Made by a program: the position numbers and the translations under genes. The notes below the pieces were generated by a model. The model did no database searches and was not told the origin of the DNA. It was given only the letters and a program-made list of their open reading frames with translations. Positions 47,510 to 60,526 of a stretch of 64,000 bases of DNA are shown here, piece by piece (positions within the stretch are counted from its first letter, which is position 1; every line of letters begins with the position of its first letter). This DNA comes from Ctenosaura bakeri (taxonomy: Eukaryota > Chordata > Lepidosauria > Squamata > Iguanidae). The stretch lies in the NCBI GenBank assembly GCA_948474755.1, contig CAOLHI010000564.1, forward strand, positions 682,001 to 746,000, written 5' to 3'.

Positions 47510-48160
47510 AAGTATTGCCTTGTTTTTCAGAAATACATTTGTGTAAACCTAGGTTCCACTAAAATCCCATTGAATATAGTCAGCCTTCATTCTAAGAAAA
47601 CATTCACAGGGATGCAGCTATAAGATGCATTACCCTACCCTACTTCATCAGATCCCTTGTAGAAAGTAGAAAATTCCTTCTGTGTTGAAGAAATGAAATG
47701 AAATATGCAACACACACTCATCTTCATAGATCTAACTGTGATAAACTTCTACTTCCCATAATTCTACTATGTATTACAAAATATTCTTCCCCTTCCTGGT
47801 CTCTTTCTTGTCTATCTGTTGTCCACAATGACACCATCTGGAAGCAGATGAGACCATGTTACTAAATTCTTTGGCACACCATTGCCACTTCACATATCCA
47901 GACACTGGAGGAGAGACATCCTACTCCTTCCTTTTATACTTTATGTTGTGGCCCTGTCTCCTTCCCCAACAATATGTATTACCAATTTTCCCTCCCATGT
48001 TCTATTTCTGTTCTCTTCATCTCCTTGCCTTTTGCCACAACATTATACTGCTCCTGCACACAGAACTGAGACAAGTATGCAGAAGGGGAATAGAAATGAG
48101 GTGCTGACCCAATGCTCCTGCTCATTTAACCACAGGATGTTGACCACAGAAAGTTGACAT
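47510..48160. other. Unique sequence, nothing recognised
   Basis: Overlapping plus-strand frames at 47856-48157 have no domain signature. Confidence 0.4.
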
Positions 48161-48164
48161 AAGC

Positions 48165-48240
48165 CAATCTTCCTCAACCTGGGGTCCAACCAACAGACAT
48201 GCTGTCTGGAGAATACGGGGACTGCAGTCTGACACAGCAT
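48165..48240. mobile_element. Possible hAT-like MITE scrap
   Basis: TTCCTCAACCTGGGGTCC and GGGGACTGCAGTCTGACAC resemble lizard hAT-like MITE words. Very short. Confidence 0.3.
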
Positions 48241-48244
48241 AAGA

Positions 48245-51200
48245 ATACTACATTGTACAAAACTCCATTTTGGCCACAAAAAGACAGTAGCTCTCCAGGA
48301 CTCTTTCTTGGCCCTATCTAGCTGGGTGGGAGATAAATATGAAATCTGACACCTCTTAGATGTTTAAACAGGTGAAGAGTACAAAGGCATAATGACCTGA
48401 AGAAGCTCAAGAGAGCCCAAAAGCAAGGTGAGCAAGCAGAAGCAATGCCGGTGATAGTACTGGCTGGGGAGTGGATTTTATTCTAGTGACGAATGTTACA
48501 GCTCAATTCTCTTTGTTTTTGTATTTTAAAATTAGAACATAAATCTGTATGTGTGAAAGGGCTACAGAGAGAGTTGAGAGAGAATGAGAGAGAGAAATGT
48601 CCAGCTGAAGCTAGACATATGAAATTATTTATCTGAGTCCAAACATGTTACTTGAATGTGCCTGATAAATGGGCATTGAAAAGCAATGGGGCAATACATT
48701 CTTGAGAATATGGCCCAGGTCATATGAAAATCTATAATTTTGGTCTCCCAAACCTTCCCTCAACTGGGACATGAAGCAGACTTATACACAAGTATATATG
48801 GTATGATGAACAAGTAAATAATTATATGAGAAGGCAGGATAAAATTACAATGATCCATAATGAATACAATAATAAAATAATTTGGACATGCCTAAAGAGT
48901 TAAAAATATAGGTAAATATATGTGGTAAATATACATAATATTTTAGTCACATTTCAGTTACAAGAGAACATATTTTCTTAGTTGAGATACTAGTGGCCCC
49001 TTTTGAGAATTTAGTTCTTCTTTGAATTGTTTACGTGTTACAGTGGGCTTGATTAAGGCAACATCTTGTTTTATGATGTTATTTGTCAGACTGGCCTTTT
49101 AAAAGACACCATTCAAAGTAACTTATTTCTCTCAGTTCATGCCACAAATTACGCTGAGATGCTATCAGAAACACATTAAAGTCATTCATTCTTTAAGAGA
49201 CATTCTCAGCTAACAGTTCCTAAAAGAACGAAAGGAGCTTTTTAACTTTCTTCATGGCCCTACAGAGCAGCATGAAAATTTTTTGCTACTTCTGCCCTGC
49301 CCTCAAAAAAGTAAAATTAAAGTGGTGCTAACATGATAACTTGTTAAGATCTCACTTCCTGAATGAGTTCTCTCTTCCATGTTTATGTGTTGTTGCTGAT
49401 GTCTTCTGATACCCAAAACCTAGTAGTTCTGAACATCTTTGAAACAACATCTAGTTAGAGATTGACTACTGTAACTCTAGATAAAGTGCTCTGCTCAAAA
49501 GTTTTGCATATGCTTCACTCTACAGATATCCTTAGGCCCACTGGGAAAAAAATAGCCTAACTAGAAAAACTGTTATGCTGCTGGAACAAGAGTGGGAAAC
49601 ATGAAGCTTCCATGTATTGCCTGTCTGTTTTGGTATCCCCTAGGCACAGCCCCAAATACTAATTTTTTTATTTAAACAAGGAGAACTGTATTTCCATAAG
49701 CTTCAGAGGATCAGCTTCCCTGTAAAACACAGTGAATCGCTTAATAAACAACACAATCCTTTTTAAAACCAGAGCTGGATATCCAGTTTTGGCAGAAGGT
49801 GGTTTTGCGGATTGCTACAAATCCTGGAGGGGGTATTGGAACCCGGTCCCATGGACATTGCACACCCTGTCCTATAAGAAACCGTACTGAGAACAGCCAG
49901 AGTTCATCCAGACCTGTTGTCTACCAACTGATATCAGTTCAAAATAATTGTTCGCACCCAGTCCTTCCAGAATTGTATAAAAGAGGGACTTAAAGAGGCC
50001 CATTGGTAGAAATCTTTTTCATAAACAAATATTAAGAGAAGAAAGAAAGGGCAATCTCAATCGTGTCACAGAGGGACAGGGTTACCCCTTCGTTCCATGT
50101 CTTTGATGAAAATCTACCTGCCAAGCTACTTTTTGTCCTGCTAGGAGAACATGTGCACGGTGTTGGTGGGAGGGAATTCATCAGGAAAAAAGTGTAGTTT
50201 TAGTGTCAACCTCTGCACATGCCATGGCCTCTCCCCATGCCAAGGTCTGGTTTTCAAGGGAGACATGCTTGGGTTTACAAGGGAGATTTTTTGCATTCTC
50301 AAATGAAAAAAAAAAACAAAACAAATTTTATTGCTTTCCTTGTACTGCCTTTCTTGTTCCAAGCAGGCTAATGGCTGGGGGTGGTGTGCAGCCCCTGAGT
50401 CCAATTTTGTAGCCCGTTGACTTTTCTTCATGCTGCATGTCAACACAACGTGCCCCCCTCACCTTACCTCACCTGCATGATTTTTAACACCTTTGTCTAA
50501 TTAAGAAAACTGGGATATCAAAGGATTCCTCAGAGACGTTTCTAACTTTTTTTGTTTACCTAATAAAAATATTTACCACAATATGACTTCTGAAACTTCC
50601 CCAATCACCAAGGCTAATGGGAAGAGGGTAGTAATGAAACAGGGATGCATTCACATTACCTGTGTCATCACATGTACTTTGGCCTTCCTTTGTGAGATAA
50701 CTAGCTGTGTGATCTCATTCTAAAAACATCAGTCCTTAAAAAAAAAAATTAGTAATGAGGAGGTTCACCTATACCTCTCTGCCAAGTTTCATACTATGGA
50801 CTGTTATTTGCCTTGGTGTTTGTATTATCAATGGAGCTGTTCATTTTCTTGAGAAATACAGCAGACACACACATATTTGAGATCTTTCAGTTTAAAGTCT
50901 CTCAACGCCATCATTGACCCCACATAAGGGCAGATAATCTGACTTCTATGCTTCATGGAAATATCATTTCCTTTCCACATGCTACTATGGCCAGGATCCA
51001 AAGCACCACACATGAACTTCCACTCACACAGTAAGGCTTTTCAACTCCATCCTGGTAGTATGTGCATCAGTCTGTCATATAGTTTTAAGCCATTTTGTGA
51101 TATAGAGCTATACTGTAGTGCAGCGCACAAAGTTTTTGTTCCATTTAAACACGAAGGATTGAGGTTTAAATTTCAGTGCAGCCAATGGAGATCACTTGAT

Positions 51201-51560
51201 AGCCTTGTGTGTGCTTCACAAAATGATATATGAAAAAGCAGAACTGCAAAGCAGTTCAATCTAGTGATGCAGTGAATCCAGTTTCAGTGCAAGAAAAGCA
51301 ATGTGAGGAAGAGATTTAAAAAAATTCACAGGCCTCCTCCTGCTCTGAATTTGCCCATTTAAAAATAAAAATCGAGCTCTGAAGAAACAATGACATTCCC
51401 ATGACTTCAGTTATTGGTCATGTGGCCAGTCATATTTAGATACATGATGACACTACCAAACACAAACAGAAATTGCAATCCTGCATGGCTCAGCATAATA
51501 TAGTACTACTGCATACAGAACTATGCTGCACTAAGCCATTGATCACCACTCCTGGACCTA
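48245..51560. other. Long unique stretch, nothing recognised
   Basis: No secure repeat or gene. Near 51025 (minus) a perfect donor GTGAGT follows a short open segment, but the acceptor is ambiguous. Confidence 0.38.
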
Positions 51561-51564
51561 TCAT

Positions 51565-51820
51565 AAAGCTGCTGAAGTCCTCCACCTATGCCCATTTGTG
51601 AGAGAAGGAGACAGAGGCAGAAATCACAGGTGCATCTGGTTATGTCTCCACAGCCAGACACAAAGCAATCATGTCATCTGCTGAGATCCACTGTGATCTT
51701 CCAGAGGTCTCATCAGGTGGGATAAACATTTTGCTTTTAGCTATGGGGACATAGCCAGATGCTTCTGCCCCCCTCCTCCAGGCACAAATGGCTGGGGGTG
51801 AGGGGCTTCAGTGACTCTAA
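51565..51820. mobile_element. Long foldback element
   Basis: The left arm (about 51571-51660) holds GCCCATTTGTG, GAGGCAGAAATCACAGGTGC and ATCTGGTTATGTCTCCACAGC. The complement of the right arm (about 51738-51814) reads GCCATTTGTGCC, GGGGGCAGAAGC and ATCTGGCTATGTCCCCATAGC. About 80-bp arms surround a spacer of about 75 bp. No coding capacity and family unknown. Confidence 0.7.
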
Positions 51821-51824
51821 AGTA

Positions 51825-53635
51825 GGTCTTATGGAAATATCAACTTCCAAAGCAATAAAAAATAGACATAAGCAGGCATAGGGTTAACTTACCCTGTATG
51901 TCACTAAGAGGATTCCAGCCAGAGTAAGCTGTTTCATGTCACAGTGAAGCCAAATGATAAGTCTAATAATCATCTTATTATTTCTAGAAGGAGGATGAAT
52001 TAAAAGGAGGTGGGACACAAGAAGCAACCAGAGAATCAGATTTGAAAAGGTGCAGATGGAGGTGATGGGAATAACACAGCCAAAGAATGGTTAGGTAGAT
52101 ATTGAAGGGGCTGGTGTGGTCACAAAAGTGAGTTTTTGATTGCTGTTGTTGTTGTTGTCTTTCATATCTCTTTCCCTACATTGGCAAAATACGAGGCATG
52201 TCCCCATTTTGGCTCAGCACCAGCTTGTACATTAAAAAATTTCTATAGAAATGAGAAACAATGTTAAATGCTGTAGCACTTACAGGCCCAGAAAACAGGA
52301 AGTTGGACACCTGAACAAACCTGAGGCAATTTGGTGCACGTTAACATGCCACTATTTTCTGGCAGACTTTTCCTTCCATTATGTGATACAGGAAAAGAGA
52401 GCTATTTTATTACATGAAGAAGACAAGTTTCTTGCTGCTGCTAACTGTAACCCAAGATCCTGGATACAGACACACACAAGTATCAACAAATACAAAGTGA
52501 AACATACGGTTTTTCCTTTACACTTTAAGGGAAAGAAAGCTTCACAGAGTTTCCTCCACTTGACCTGGTGTGAATTCCATCAAACTTCAAAAACAATACT
52601 TAGAGGGACTGGAGGATGCAGTCCGGAAATTGAGGAAAGACTTTTTACAAAGTTGGGAAATCTTTTTTGGACAGAAACTGTTTCACAGTTGCATCCAGAT
52701 GATGTGACTGAGAAGTAACTGGATAAATAATTAGATTCAAAGAGAGTATAGTTGTGAATGATGTATTGCTCAGCAGAAAAAATGTAGTTTTAGAAATACT
52801 AAGAGCATTATGTAAATAATGTCCACAGATAAATAATTGATCATTATTTTAATGCTTAAAGCTATAAAGTGCCCTGCAGATTACATCCAAAACATTTTAA
52901 GGTGATGGGAAATCATTTTTATTGTAATGACAGTGAGCTGTCCGTGGTCGACTGGTTTAAGTTTATCTTCTCATGTTAGAAAAGAATTCTGTTTTCTTTT
53001 GGAATTTAATTATCAGAGGGTGTTTTAATATGGTAGGATGATTCATGTCTTTCAGGAACTATCCAGAAAGAATACTGTCCCATCAAAAGGAGAAGGTAAG
53101 AGCACAGCTGTAGAGCTCTATTTTTCTAATTGTTTGCACCATTGGTTTAAAATTTCAGATACAGGCCTTCTGAGTCTTTCCCATTATTTAGAAACATGGG
53201 AATAAATGGGACAGGAGAAAGCAAGAAACACACATGCACACACGCACACACCTTCAAGAGGAAGATAAGACATGATATCATTGTAGATCTAACTGTATTT
53301 CTTTTGGAAAGTGCCTCTGGCTATCAATAAATATTTCTTTTTAACTTTGCCATTAAAAAGCAGCAGAGATGAAAGGTGGCATTATTTTTTTAAAAAAAGG
53401 AAAGGAAAAGCAAGTAAAAGAACAACAGGGATAGGATCCTGTTGTGTAATAATCAGTCCACATTTCAATGAATAAGTAATATTTTTCACAAGCTGAAGCT
53501 AGATAGTGGATTTATTTAACCTCTGAGGGTCAGGTAATAAATACTAAGTGAATTATTCAACCCAATGGCTAATCAATACAATTCAGTGATATATTTTTTG
53601 TGTTTCATAAAAGGTTGTACACTAAAGGCAGTGAG
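51825..53635. other. Unique sequence; longest open frame without support
   Basis: A 155-codon plus-strand frame (52251-52718) lies here. It has no recognisable domain, no Kozak-like start and no repeat identity. A few segments (GGACTGGAGGATGCAGTCCG) form small palindromes. I do not call it a gene. Confidence 0.35.
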
Positions 53636-53639
53636 CAAT

Positions 53640-53880
53640 TATGGAAATTGGGCCCGAGTGGCACTCAATTCTCCTGTTACTTGAAACCCCGGCACCACTA
53701 CCTTGACAGCAAATCGATTAGTGTGCTCGTGAAGGAGCTCTGTGACCTCTGACCTGCTTCCAGCTCCATCTGACGGCCTAGAGAGCATTTTATATTTATT
53801 TTATTGAATTAACTCCATCTTGCCTGCATGGCAATCTGCACATACGCCACTGATGGAACAAGGCGGCTACAGGCCTGTTA
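53640..53880. promoter_or_regulatory. Possible conserved noncoding element
   Basis: Unique sequence of balanced composition with many intact CpGs and GTGACCTCTGACCTGC (nuclear-receptor direct-repeat-like), CAAATCGATTAGTG and TTTATTTTATTGAATTAAC. It has no coding frame. The impression of conservation is inference from texture and needs an alignment. Confidence 0.33.
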
Positions 53881-53902
53881 GCTTAAGGAAACACATTCAA
53901 AG

Positions 53903-54056
53903 ATAGTCATGTTGGTCGCGCAGCAAAATACAACAAAATGCAAAATCCACTAAGCAGTGTTACCTTTTGAGGCTAACTCCAAAGTATAAAATACATAATT
54001 CAGGCTTTTAAATCTCCAATGGTTTTTCATCAAGTAAAGAGGTTAAAAATCATACA
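53903..54056 (+). mobile_element. Interspersed repeat fragment, '(GT)GTTGGTC..CAGCAAAATACAACAAAAT' type
   Basis: TAGTCATGTTGGTCGCGCAGC, AAAATACAACAAAATGC and CTTTTGAGGCTAACTCC follow a repeat familiar from reptile genomes in which a 'gtgttggtct' head precedes '..accttattggctaactc'. The class is uncertain. Confidence 0.5.
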
Positions 54057-55225
54057 GAAGAAGAAAGGTGACAATGTTAGAATTACAGGCTTATATTTTG
54101 TCTCAGATGTTACTCTGTTGTCAGTTAAGATGGTATTGAGAGATCTCAGTGTAGGCAGAGGCTACTCTCCTTCTTGGCCATGAGAGGACTAGGGATAAAG
54201 AGCAATAAAAGACAGGTGATAAAATTTCAACTCCCATTAGAAACAGAAAAATACCTTCCCTTGAGATCCAGCTGTCCTGGTCCTGTGAAAACCTAATTGC
54301 CCCTTTTTTAGGCAGAGAACACTGAATTTCTCAAGGACTCTCTGTAGAGCTAGATCTGGAAAAACTTTTAGGTGCTGTATAGGTAAAACTTGCCAAAGAA
54401 TGACAGTTGCATAAGAAAGGAGCAATTCGCTCCACACAGGAAAGGGATAGACCTATTAGTTTAAGGATATGCTCTGAGTGTTCAGCTAGGATGAGCTCTT
54501 CATTGTAGTTTTAATGCATCCATGTTTGGTGTGAAGAGGGCATTTTCAACTGCATCTTCCATGACACAACAAAAGGGCTGTGCTTGTAAACAACTGAATT
54601 CAAGCACTGGATAATGTTTTTAGATTTTTAGACTTGCTTGAAAGGACGCTCCAATGATTCAATGAGGCTTTCTTCCTAGTAAATATACTGAGTATCAATG
54701 TCTTACTTGTGTAAGGAAGACCGCTAAAGATTAGTAGCATTTTCCACCCAGAAATTAAAATCAACATAAACCATACAAAGCACTTTGGAGACTGTTGAAT
54801 TGGCACGGTTATTCCACCCAGTAGGCCCAATGGTACCAGCAAGGCATATTGTTCTCTACTTTGCAACTTCTTGTGAACTAAAAAGTAGATTACAATTTTT
54901 TAGATCTATCAATCAGAGTTTAAGACACCGTACATACAAAGTCTACTTGAAGGTGTGATTCTCTAAGCACAATTAGCCACTATGCAGCGGTGGGGGGGGG
55001 CAGGCACAGCCACCAGAACACAAGGAAAGCACAAAGATCAATATAACATGACTCCTGCCAGGGTAGCCTAGCAGGAGAGTCCCGTCCTCCTTTGTTCTAA
55101 TTTTCATGCAATATTCCAGACACAAAGGCTTGTTCCAGAGAGACAAAGACTGACAGACAACCATGCCTTGCCTCCACCTGCACACCCATTTCTTTGGAGA
55201 AAGAAAAGGCCTTTGGAGGCCATAC

Positions 55226-55321
55226 CTTGTGTTATAATGCATCCCTTGAAAATCTAGTGGAACCATGATCATTAGCTGCTTAACACAGTTTGTGTGACAT
55301 TCCATGGGGAAGATGAACTCC
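55226..55321 (-). CDS. Candidate 96-nt internal exon, unidentified gene
   Basis: On the minus strand ATGTTTATTTAG precedes 55321 and ACACAAG|GTATGG follows at 55226, both good splice sites. One frame is open throughout: one base completes an incoming codon, 31 codons follow, and two bases carry over. The peptide starts EFIFPMECHTNCVKQLMIMV and continues PLDFQGMHYNT. Two Cys close together suggest a folded extracellular segment. At 54866 or 54869 a further frame beginning SCKVENNMPCWYHWAY would continue in phase but reaches a stop after about 19 codons without a clear donor. I do not recognise the family. Confidence 0.42.
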
Positions 55322-55324
55322 CTA

Positions 55325-56690
55325 AATAAACATATAGAGCATAATCAATAATTAAAATGGTCCTTATCTCTAAAGATAGGTGCACCTATAAAAACACAAT
55401 TATTATTTCAATGCTTCCAGGATGGGGAAAAAAATATTTATAATAAGTGTAAATATGAGCTGTTGCTACTGGAGTTCTCCTACAGACCTTTTGATATGTG
55501 ATGTTCAAGGTTTCCTTCATTAAAGATTTCCCAGTATGGATCCAATGTATCTGTCAATATTTAAAAGAAATGTACTACTTCTTGAAAATGTGTACTCTGT
55601 TTCTACAATTATTCTTTTTGAATAGAACCAATTTCTGCCTTAATAATCTTTGCAATATCAAGGGGATTGACTCACTGCACAAAAGAAATAAAGCACTCAC
55701 AAATGGAAAATTGTCAGACACTAGTTCTAACATTACAACCAGAGGACTTGAGCATTTTTTTTCCTGGAAAACCCTTTCACACGTTTCATGCATTAAGCCA
55801 TGAATTATTATATTTGTCTCTTTCACTCTCAAGACCTGTACAAAAGCGATTACTTCAGTCATTTTTCAATATTACTTCCATTCCCAGGAAATGCATTTTC
55901 AGAAGTTATTTATTTTGCACAGTGTGTCATGTTGTTATATTGTACTAGTTAAAATAAAACTGCTGTAGGCTTCTGCATACATTTACATCCCCCACCACAC
56001 AATGCCAGGGGAAGCCAAGATGTTTCAGGCTTTGTATGTTTTATTTTAAATCTCAGCATCATTCTTTATCAAGACTGGTGACAATTTTTAAAAGCAGTAA
56101 ATTCAGTTACCAAAGTAATTCAACTATAAAACTGCCTTCATGTGGTAAAAGGGGCTACTTTTTCCCCTTTAAAACTCATTTTTAAATATTAACTGAATCT
56201 ACATCATTTGTTTTGTTGTTTATCAAGCTTCAAGTGAGTTATTGCCATTTTACACCCCTCCCTCCACAACCATGCTTGTTCAAGCAGAGGTCAATTGCAC
56301 GTTTACACTAACACACTTAGCTACAGAGCACACTTCTCCTGAGAAAATCTAATTGCCAAAACAACACAAAACAAGGTCGCAGATATCTAAGGTGCATTAT
56401 TTTTTCACTAACCAACCTCTCCAGATTCTGATCTTTATCCAGTCATTTCCTACAAGTATAAAAGATCTAGTTTGACACAGTGCTCATACAGATTGCTCAT
56501 TTCAAGAGAAAGAGAGTCAAGTGTAAACAAACTTGGGGAGATATGCTAACCTATTTTGCAGTGAACTGAATGGGGCAGGCTAGGTGTATAAGAACTCTCT
56601 ACACACGCTCAAGCACTAGTCCTGTACTCAGATCCCTACTCAGCCATGAAGCACACTTGATGACACTGGACATGTCATTCAGTCTGTCCC
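55325..56690. other. Unique sequence, nothing recognised
   Basis: No supported feature; the open frames at 55498-55948 lack coding character. Confidence 0.38.
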
Positions 56691-57304
56691 TCAATCTCTC
56701 TCTCTCTGCCTGACTTACCTCACAGCACTATTATGTGGCAACAGTGCAGATTAGTGGGCCAGAGGCCAAAAACAGGCATGGACCACCACCACCCCACCTC
56801 TTTTTAAAAGAGAAGCTACTGCAACCACAATTCTTTCCTGGTGCGCCCCTGCCCATGAACATACATGTTCACCCATGTGCACATGCATACACATATACAT
56901 CATACTCTCTAGTATTTCACAGATGAAAACTGGGACACATATGGCCAAGTGTGGTCAAGAAAGCAACAATTATTGAGGAGGAATATACCAGCAGCTAGGA
57001 GAGATTACACCAGTTTGGTGTTCCCTGAACCTACTGCAAAGGGCAAGAATCCGCCTGTTCCTCTCCTTTCCTACCTGCTGACTACTTTTGCACTTTGAAC
57101 AAAACTGGCAGCAATGGAAGTAAACTGAGGATAAAGGGGAAAGCGAGAGGAGGAGAGACAAACTGGGACATTTTAAAGGCAACAAAAAAGTAGGAGGACA
57201 GAGGACTAATTGCGGCTACCCCTGCTCAATCAGGAGAGCTTAAGAGCATGCCTACTACCTCTGTCTCTTTGTAGGATCATAAGTGGAAGATGGTGTAGGT
57301 AAAA

Positions 57305-57330
57305 TCTCTCTCTCTCTCTCTCTTTCTCTC
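57305..57330. repeat. (CT)n microsatellite
   Basis: About twelve TC units with one CTTTC interruption. Confidence 0.92.
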
Positions 57331-57339
57331 AGCCTCTCT

Positions 57340-59145
57340 CAGGGGTCATTTTAGCTGCCATTCATTCTGCTTACTCTCCCTGCTTTCTCTTTCCATGGCA
57401 AGGACCAGTGAGCAAGAGCAAGTAGCTTCCAGCAGCCCTAATAACCTAGCAATAGTCTGGGTTTTGTGGATAAAATGCCCTAATAGTCTGGGTTAATAAA
57501 ATGATAGTCCGGACAGGGAGGCAGAGCACAGAGGACAGAGATAAGGTTTATTTTTCTGATTTCAGAATCACACAACCAATTGATTTCTTCTAATATCAAC
57601 CGGGAATAGACAAATCCTTTCCCCCCCACATCTGGGGAAAGTTTAAATTAGTGACTCTGTTTAAATTAGTTACCTCTGTTAGGATAACAGAAAGCATTTA
57701 GATTTTTTTTCTTAAAAGAATGGGAAAAAATGAAAGCTCAGAGGGAAATCAACTATGTGGTTAAAGGGCAAGATTCGAAAGATCATGTTTCAAGTCATTG
57801 AGATATTGTCACAGAGAAGAAATCCAATCTAAGTGAAGCCAAAGAAAGGATATGGTTATACTGAGCCAGAAGACCACAAGCTTATTTGTCATGCCAATTC
57901 CACTTGTTTTCTCATCTGATTTGTAATTTAGTGGGGGCTATAAATATTGGAACATCTCTGCTATAAACCATCCACCAAACTGATCACGTGGCAAGGTCTA
58001 ATTCCTGTTCTCCAAAACTGGGTGCTCTCAGGCACCACACTATACTAATGCAAGAGACAGTTTTACATGGTGCTGAGAAACTGCAGCTCTCATCCTCAGA
58101 CAGCTGAATTAGAGGCAGGGGGGAAGCTTAAATATTTAATCAACAGATCTGCAAAAGCTCCGAGCTAAAGCTCTGAAAGCATCCATGGAAGAAGCCTTGA
58201 AAATGGCTGTGATCCAAATTACAAGGGGACATTTTCCCCTTCTGAGGAAGCTCTGGCAAGAGAGCTACCAGGAAATCTTTCAGAATTTTTAAAATCTTTG
58301 CTGTTGTTTTTGTTGTTGGCCACCTCTATGTATAACTTAAAGTGGCTAGTTGTGAGGGGTTTTTTTCCCCTAAAGAAACAGAAAACGAGAAAAGCATTTC
58401 TGAGAAATTAGCAGACCAATAAAATACTAGACAGGCAGTGCTTTCATGTTAATACAATAAGAAAGCCACGAATATTTTCCTTCTTAGTTTTGTTCTTGAT
58501 TAACAAGGAGAGGAGAGTGGAGTACTTTAAATACCACAGAGTTCTCAAGCTTTACACCAAAGAGCCATCTATTAAATGCAATTTGGACCATAAATCACAC
58601 TTTTGGATCCCGCTTACAGCACATGAATCTGTTCTCATCTTTGATATGCTTGTACAGCTTTCATTGACACTAATGGGACTTACACATGCTGCTTATTAAT
58701 GGATAACTAGACCTCTTGCTGCGTCAATTTATGGATGGCCAAGCTCCGCATAAGATATACAAAATGTACTGATATTTCTACAACTCCAGTATTTCAGCAT
58801 CCAAAACAAAGAGTTGTCTGCTTAGTGTTATATTGATGGGAGAGGTTTTCAAAAAGTCTGTTCTTGTTGTGTCAGTTTACCATATTTTTGCTGCTTTTAT
58901 CAGCTGTTGTTTCAGTACCATTTTTAAACATTTCAAGATGGTTTTCTACTTCATAGCAACAGTGGTGCTGTCACATGGCCATATCTGATTGACCACATGG
59001 CATGACTGTTGCTAGGATGAATAGTTTGAAGTTTTTTGAAAAGCAGAGTGTCAAAGCAACAGCCAGGAAGCTAATTCTGGAGGGCCATTACAATGCCAGG
59101 TACTGGGAAGGTGCACCAACAGGCAAACATAAGAGCCACAAGAAC
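57340..59145. other. Unique sequence, nothing recognised
   Basis: No secure feature. If the exons at 60527-60689 and 55226-55321 belong together, this falls in an intron that should also hold at least one further exon of length 2 mod 3. Confidence 0.38.
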
Positions 59146-59149
59146 CTTC

Positions 59150-59505
59150 TTGGATGACATCAATTATCCATGAAGTTCAACATCCTGTTTCTCACAGTGG
59201 CATCAGGTGGATGCCACTGAGAAATTCATAAGCAGCACAGGAAGGCAAGAACCATCTCTTACCACTGATTTCTAGAAAGCAATATTCAGTTGCATATTAC
59301 CTCTGAACCTAGAGGCTTCAATATCATGGAACTATAAGACTTATTCTTCATGAAACTGTTCAAACCTTTGTCAAAATCCATCTAAGCTAGCATCCAACAC
59401 CAGCTATAGTGGCAACAAATTCTATAGCTCAGATAAGCATTTTAGGAAATGGCACTTACTTTCATTTGTCCCCAATGTACTACAAGTCAGTTCCAACAGA
59501 TGACT
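59150..59505 (+). mobile_element. Decayed ancient interspersed repeat
   Basis: GTTCAACATCCTGTTTCTCACAGTGG, GGCATCAGGTGG, TGAACCTAGAGGC, CATCTAAGCTAGCATCCA and TGGCAACAAATTCTATAGCTC follow the order of an old sauropsid repeat ('..CCTGTTCTCACAGTGGCCAACCAG..'). Strongly diverged; class uncertain. Confidence 0.45.
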
Positions 59506-59814
59506 CCAAATTCTCCTCATATATAATGGTTTTCTCTGTTCTTTTTTCTTTTCTTTTTTTCACCATGTGCAGTTTTAAAGTTTTCTATGATGGCTCCCCT
59601 CAAGAAACCTTTTTTTTTCTATACAGCACACACAAAATGCTTTAACTTTTCCTTCTGGGGAAGGTACTCTAATCCCTTTATGATTTTTATAGTCACCTTC
59701 TTCCATCTTATTCTGTTCTCAGCAATACAATATATACATACACACATATATATCTGAGACAATGCAACCAGAACTTACTATCACAAATGCATCCACATCA
59801 TAGCTTTGAATAAA

Positions 59815-59930
59815 GCAGGAATGGGATGACCCTTCAGATACTTTTGGCCTGTAGTACCCATCATCCGTCAACTTGGCTGTGGAGACTGATGGGAACTGCA
59901 GCCCAGCATTTAGAAGGCCACACATTCCTT
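59815..59930. mobile_element. hAT-like foldback MITE
   Basis: CCTTCAGATACTTTTGGCC and TGTAGTACCCATCATCC on the left pair with GATGGGAACTGCAGCCCAGC and GGCCACACATTCC on the right, as in the lizard hAT-like family. The ends are eroded. Confidence 0.55.
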
Positions 59931-59944
59931 AGTCCAAGAACAAG

Positions 59945-60136
59945 GAGTCAGTGTGGTATAATGACGAGCACTGGACTATGACCCTGGAGACTTCAGTTTG
60001 ATTCCCCATTTGGCCATGGAAACCCACTGGGTGACCTCAAGCACATCACATACTCTCATCCCCAGAAAACCCCATGATAGATTTGTCTTAGGGTCACTGT
60101 AAGTCAGAAATGACTTGCAGGCCAAAAGCAACAACA
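59945..60136 (+). mobile_element. tRNA-derived SINE, internally deleted subfamily
   Basis: Head AGTCAGTGTGGTATAATGAC and the B-box-like CAGTTTGATTCC, then GAAACCCACTGGGTGACC, then CACATACTCTCATCCCCAG joined directly to AAAACCCC without the central block. The tail is GACTTGCAGGCC and CAACAACA. Confidence 0.9.
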
Positions 60137-60526
60137 TAAGAGGACCTCCTTATGTGCTCCCCTGAATAAATGCCAAAGAAGTGATATGATTCTTTTACTT
60201 TTGCCCCCATTTTTTTTCATCATACTTGTTTATTTTTATCTAGGTGTGCAGCAAGTTTAAAACACAAACAGAGGAATACAAACATATTTGTAGAAGTACG
60301 CATGTTAATATTCAGTATGTACTATGTATGCTGGTACTGATAGCATCTGTTTCTATACTTCCCCCAACTACTATTGTATTTATTAAATGCAAACCACACA
60401 GTATGTTTTTAATAGAACAAGAAGGCATTCGTTGAAAAGATGCATGTTCTGCTATGACACTAAAGAATTTTGAACTATTTAAGTTTTCAAAAAGCAGAAA
60501 AGACTTAAATTCCACCAAGGACAAAC

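Noticed and set aside
51000..51060. Perfect GTGAGT donor on the minus strand
   Set aside because: The upstream acceptor is ambiguous and the implied exon would be only about 25-45 nt; not enough to call.
52251..52718. Longest open frame in the window (155 codons, plus strand)
   Set aside because: No domain, no signal, no splice or promoter context and AT-driven composition. A frame of this length is expected now and then by chance in 128 kb of double-stranded reading.
54600..54866. 88-codon hydrophobic minus-strand frame
   Set aside because: Apparent membrane character comes from T-rich codons, and its frame does not continue the adjacent candidate exon at 55226-55321.
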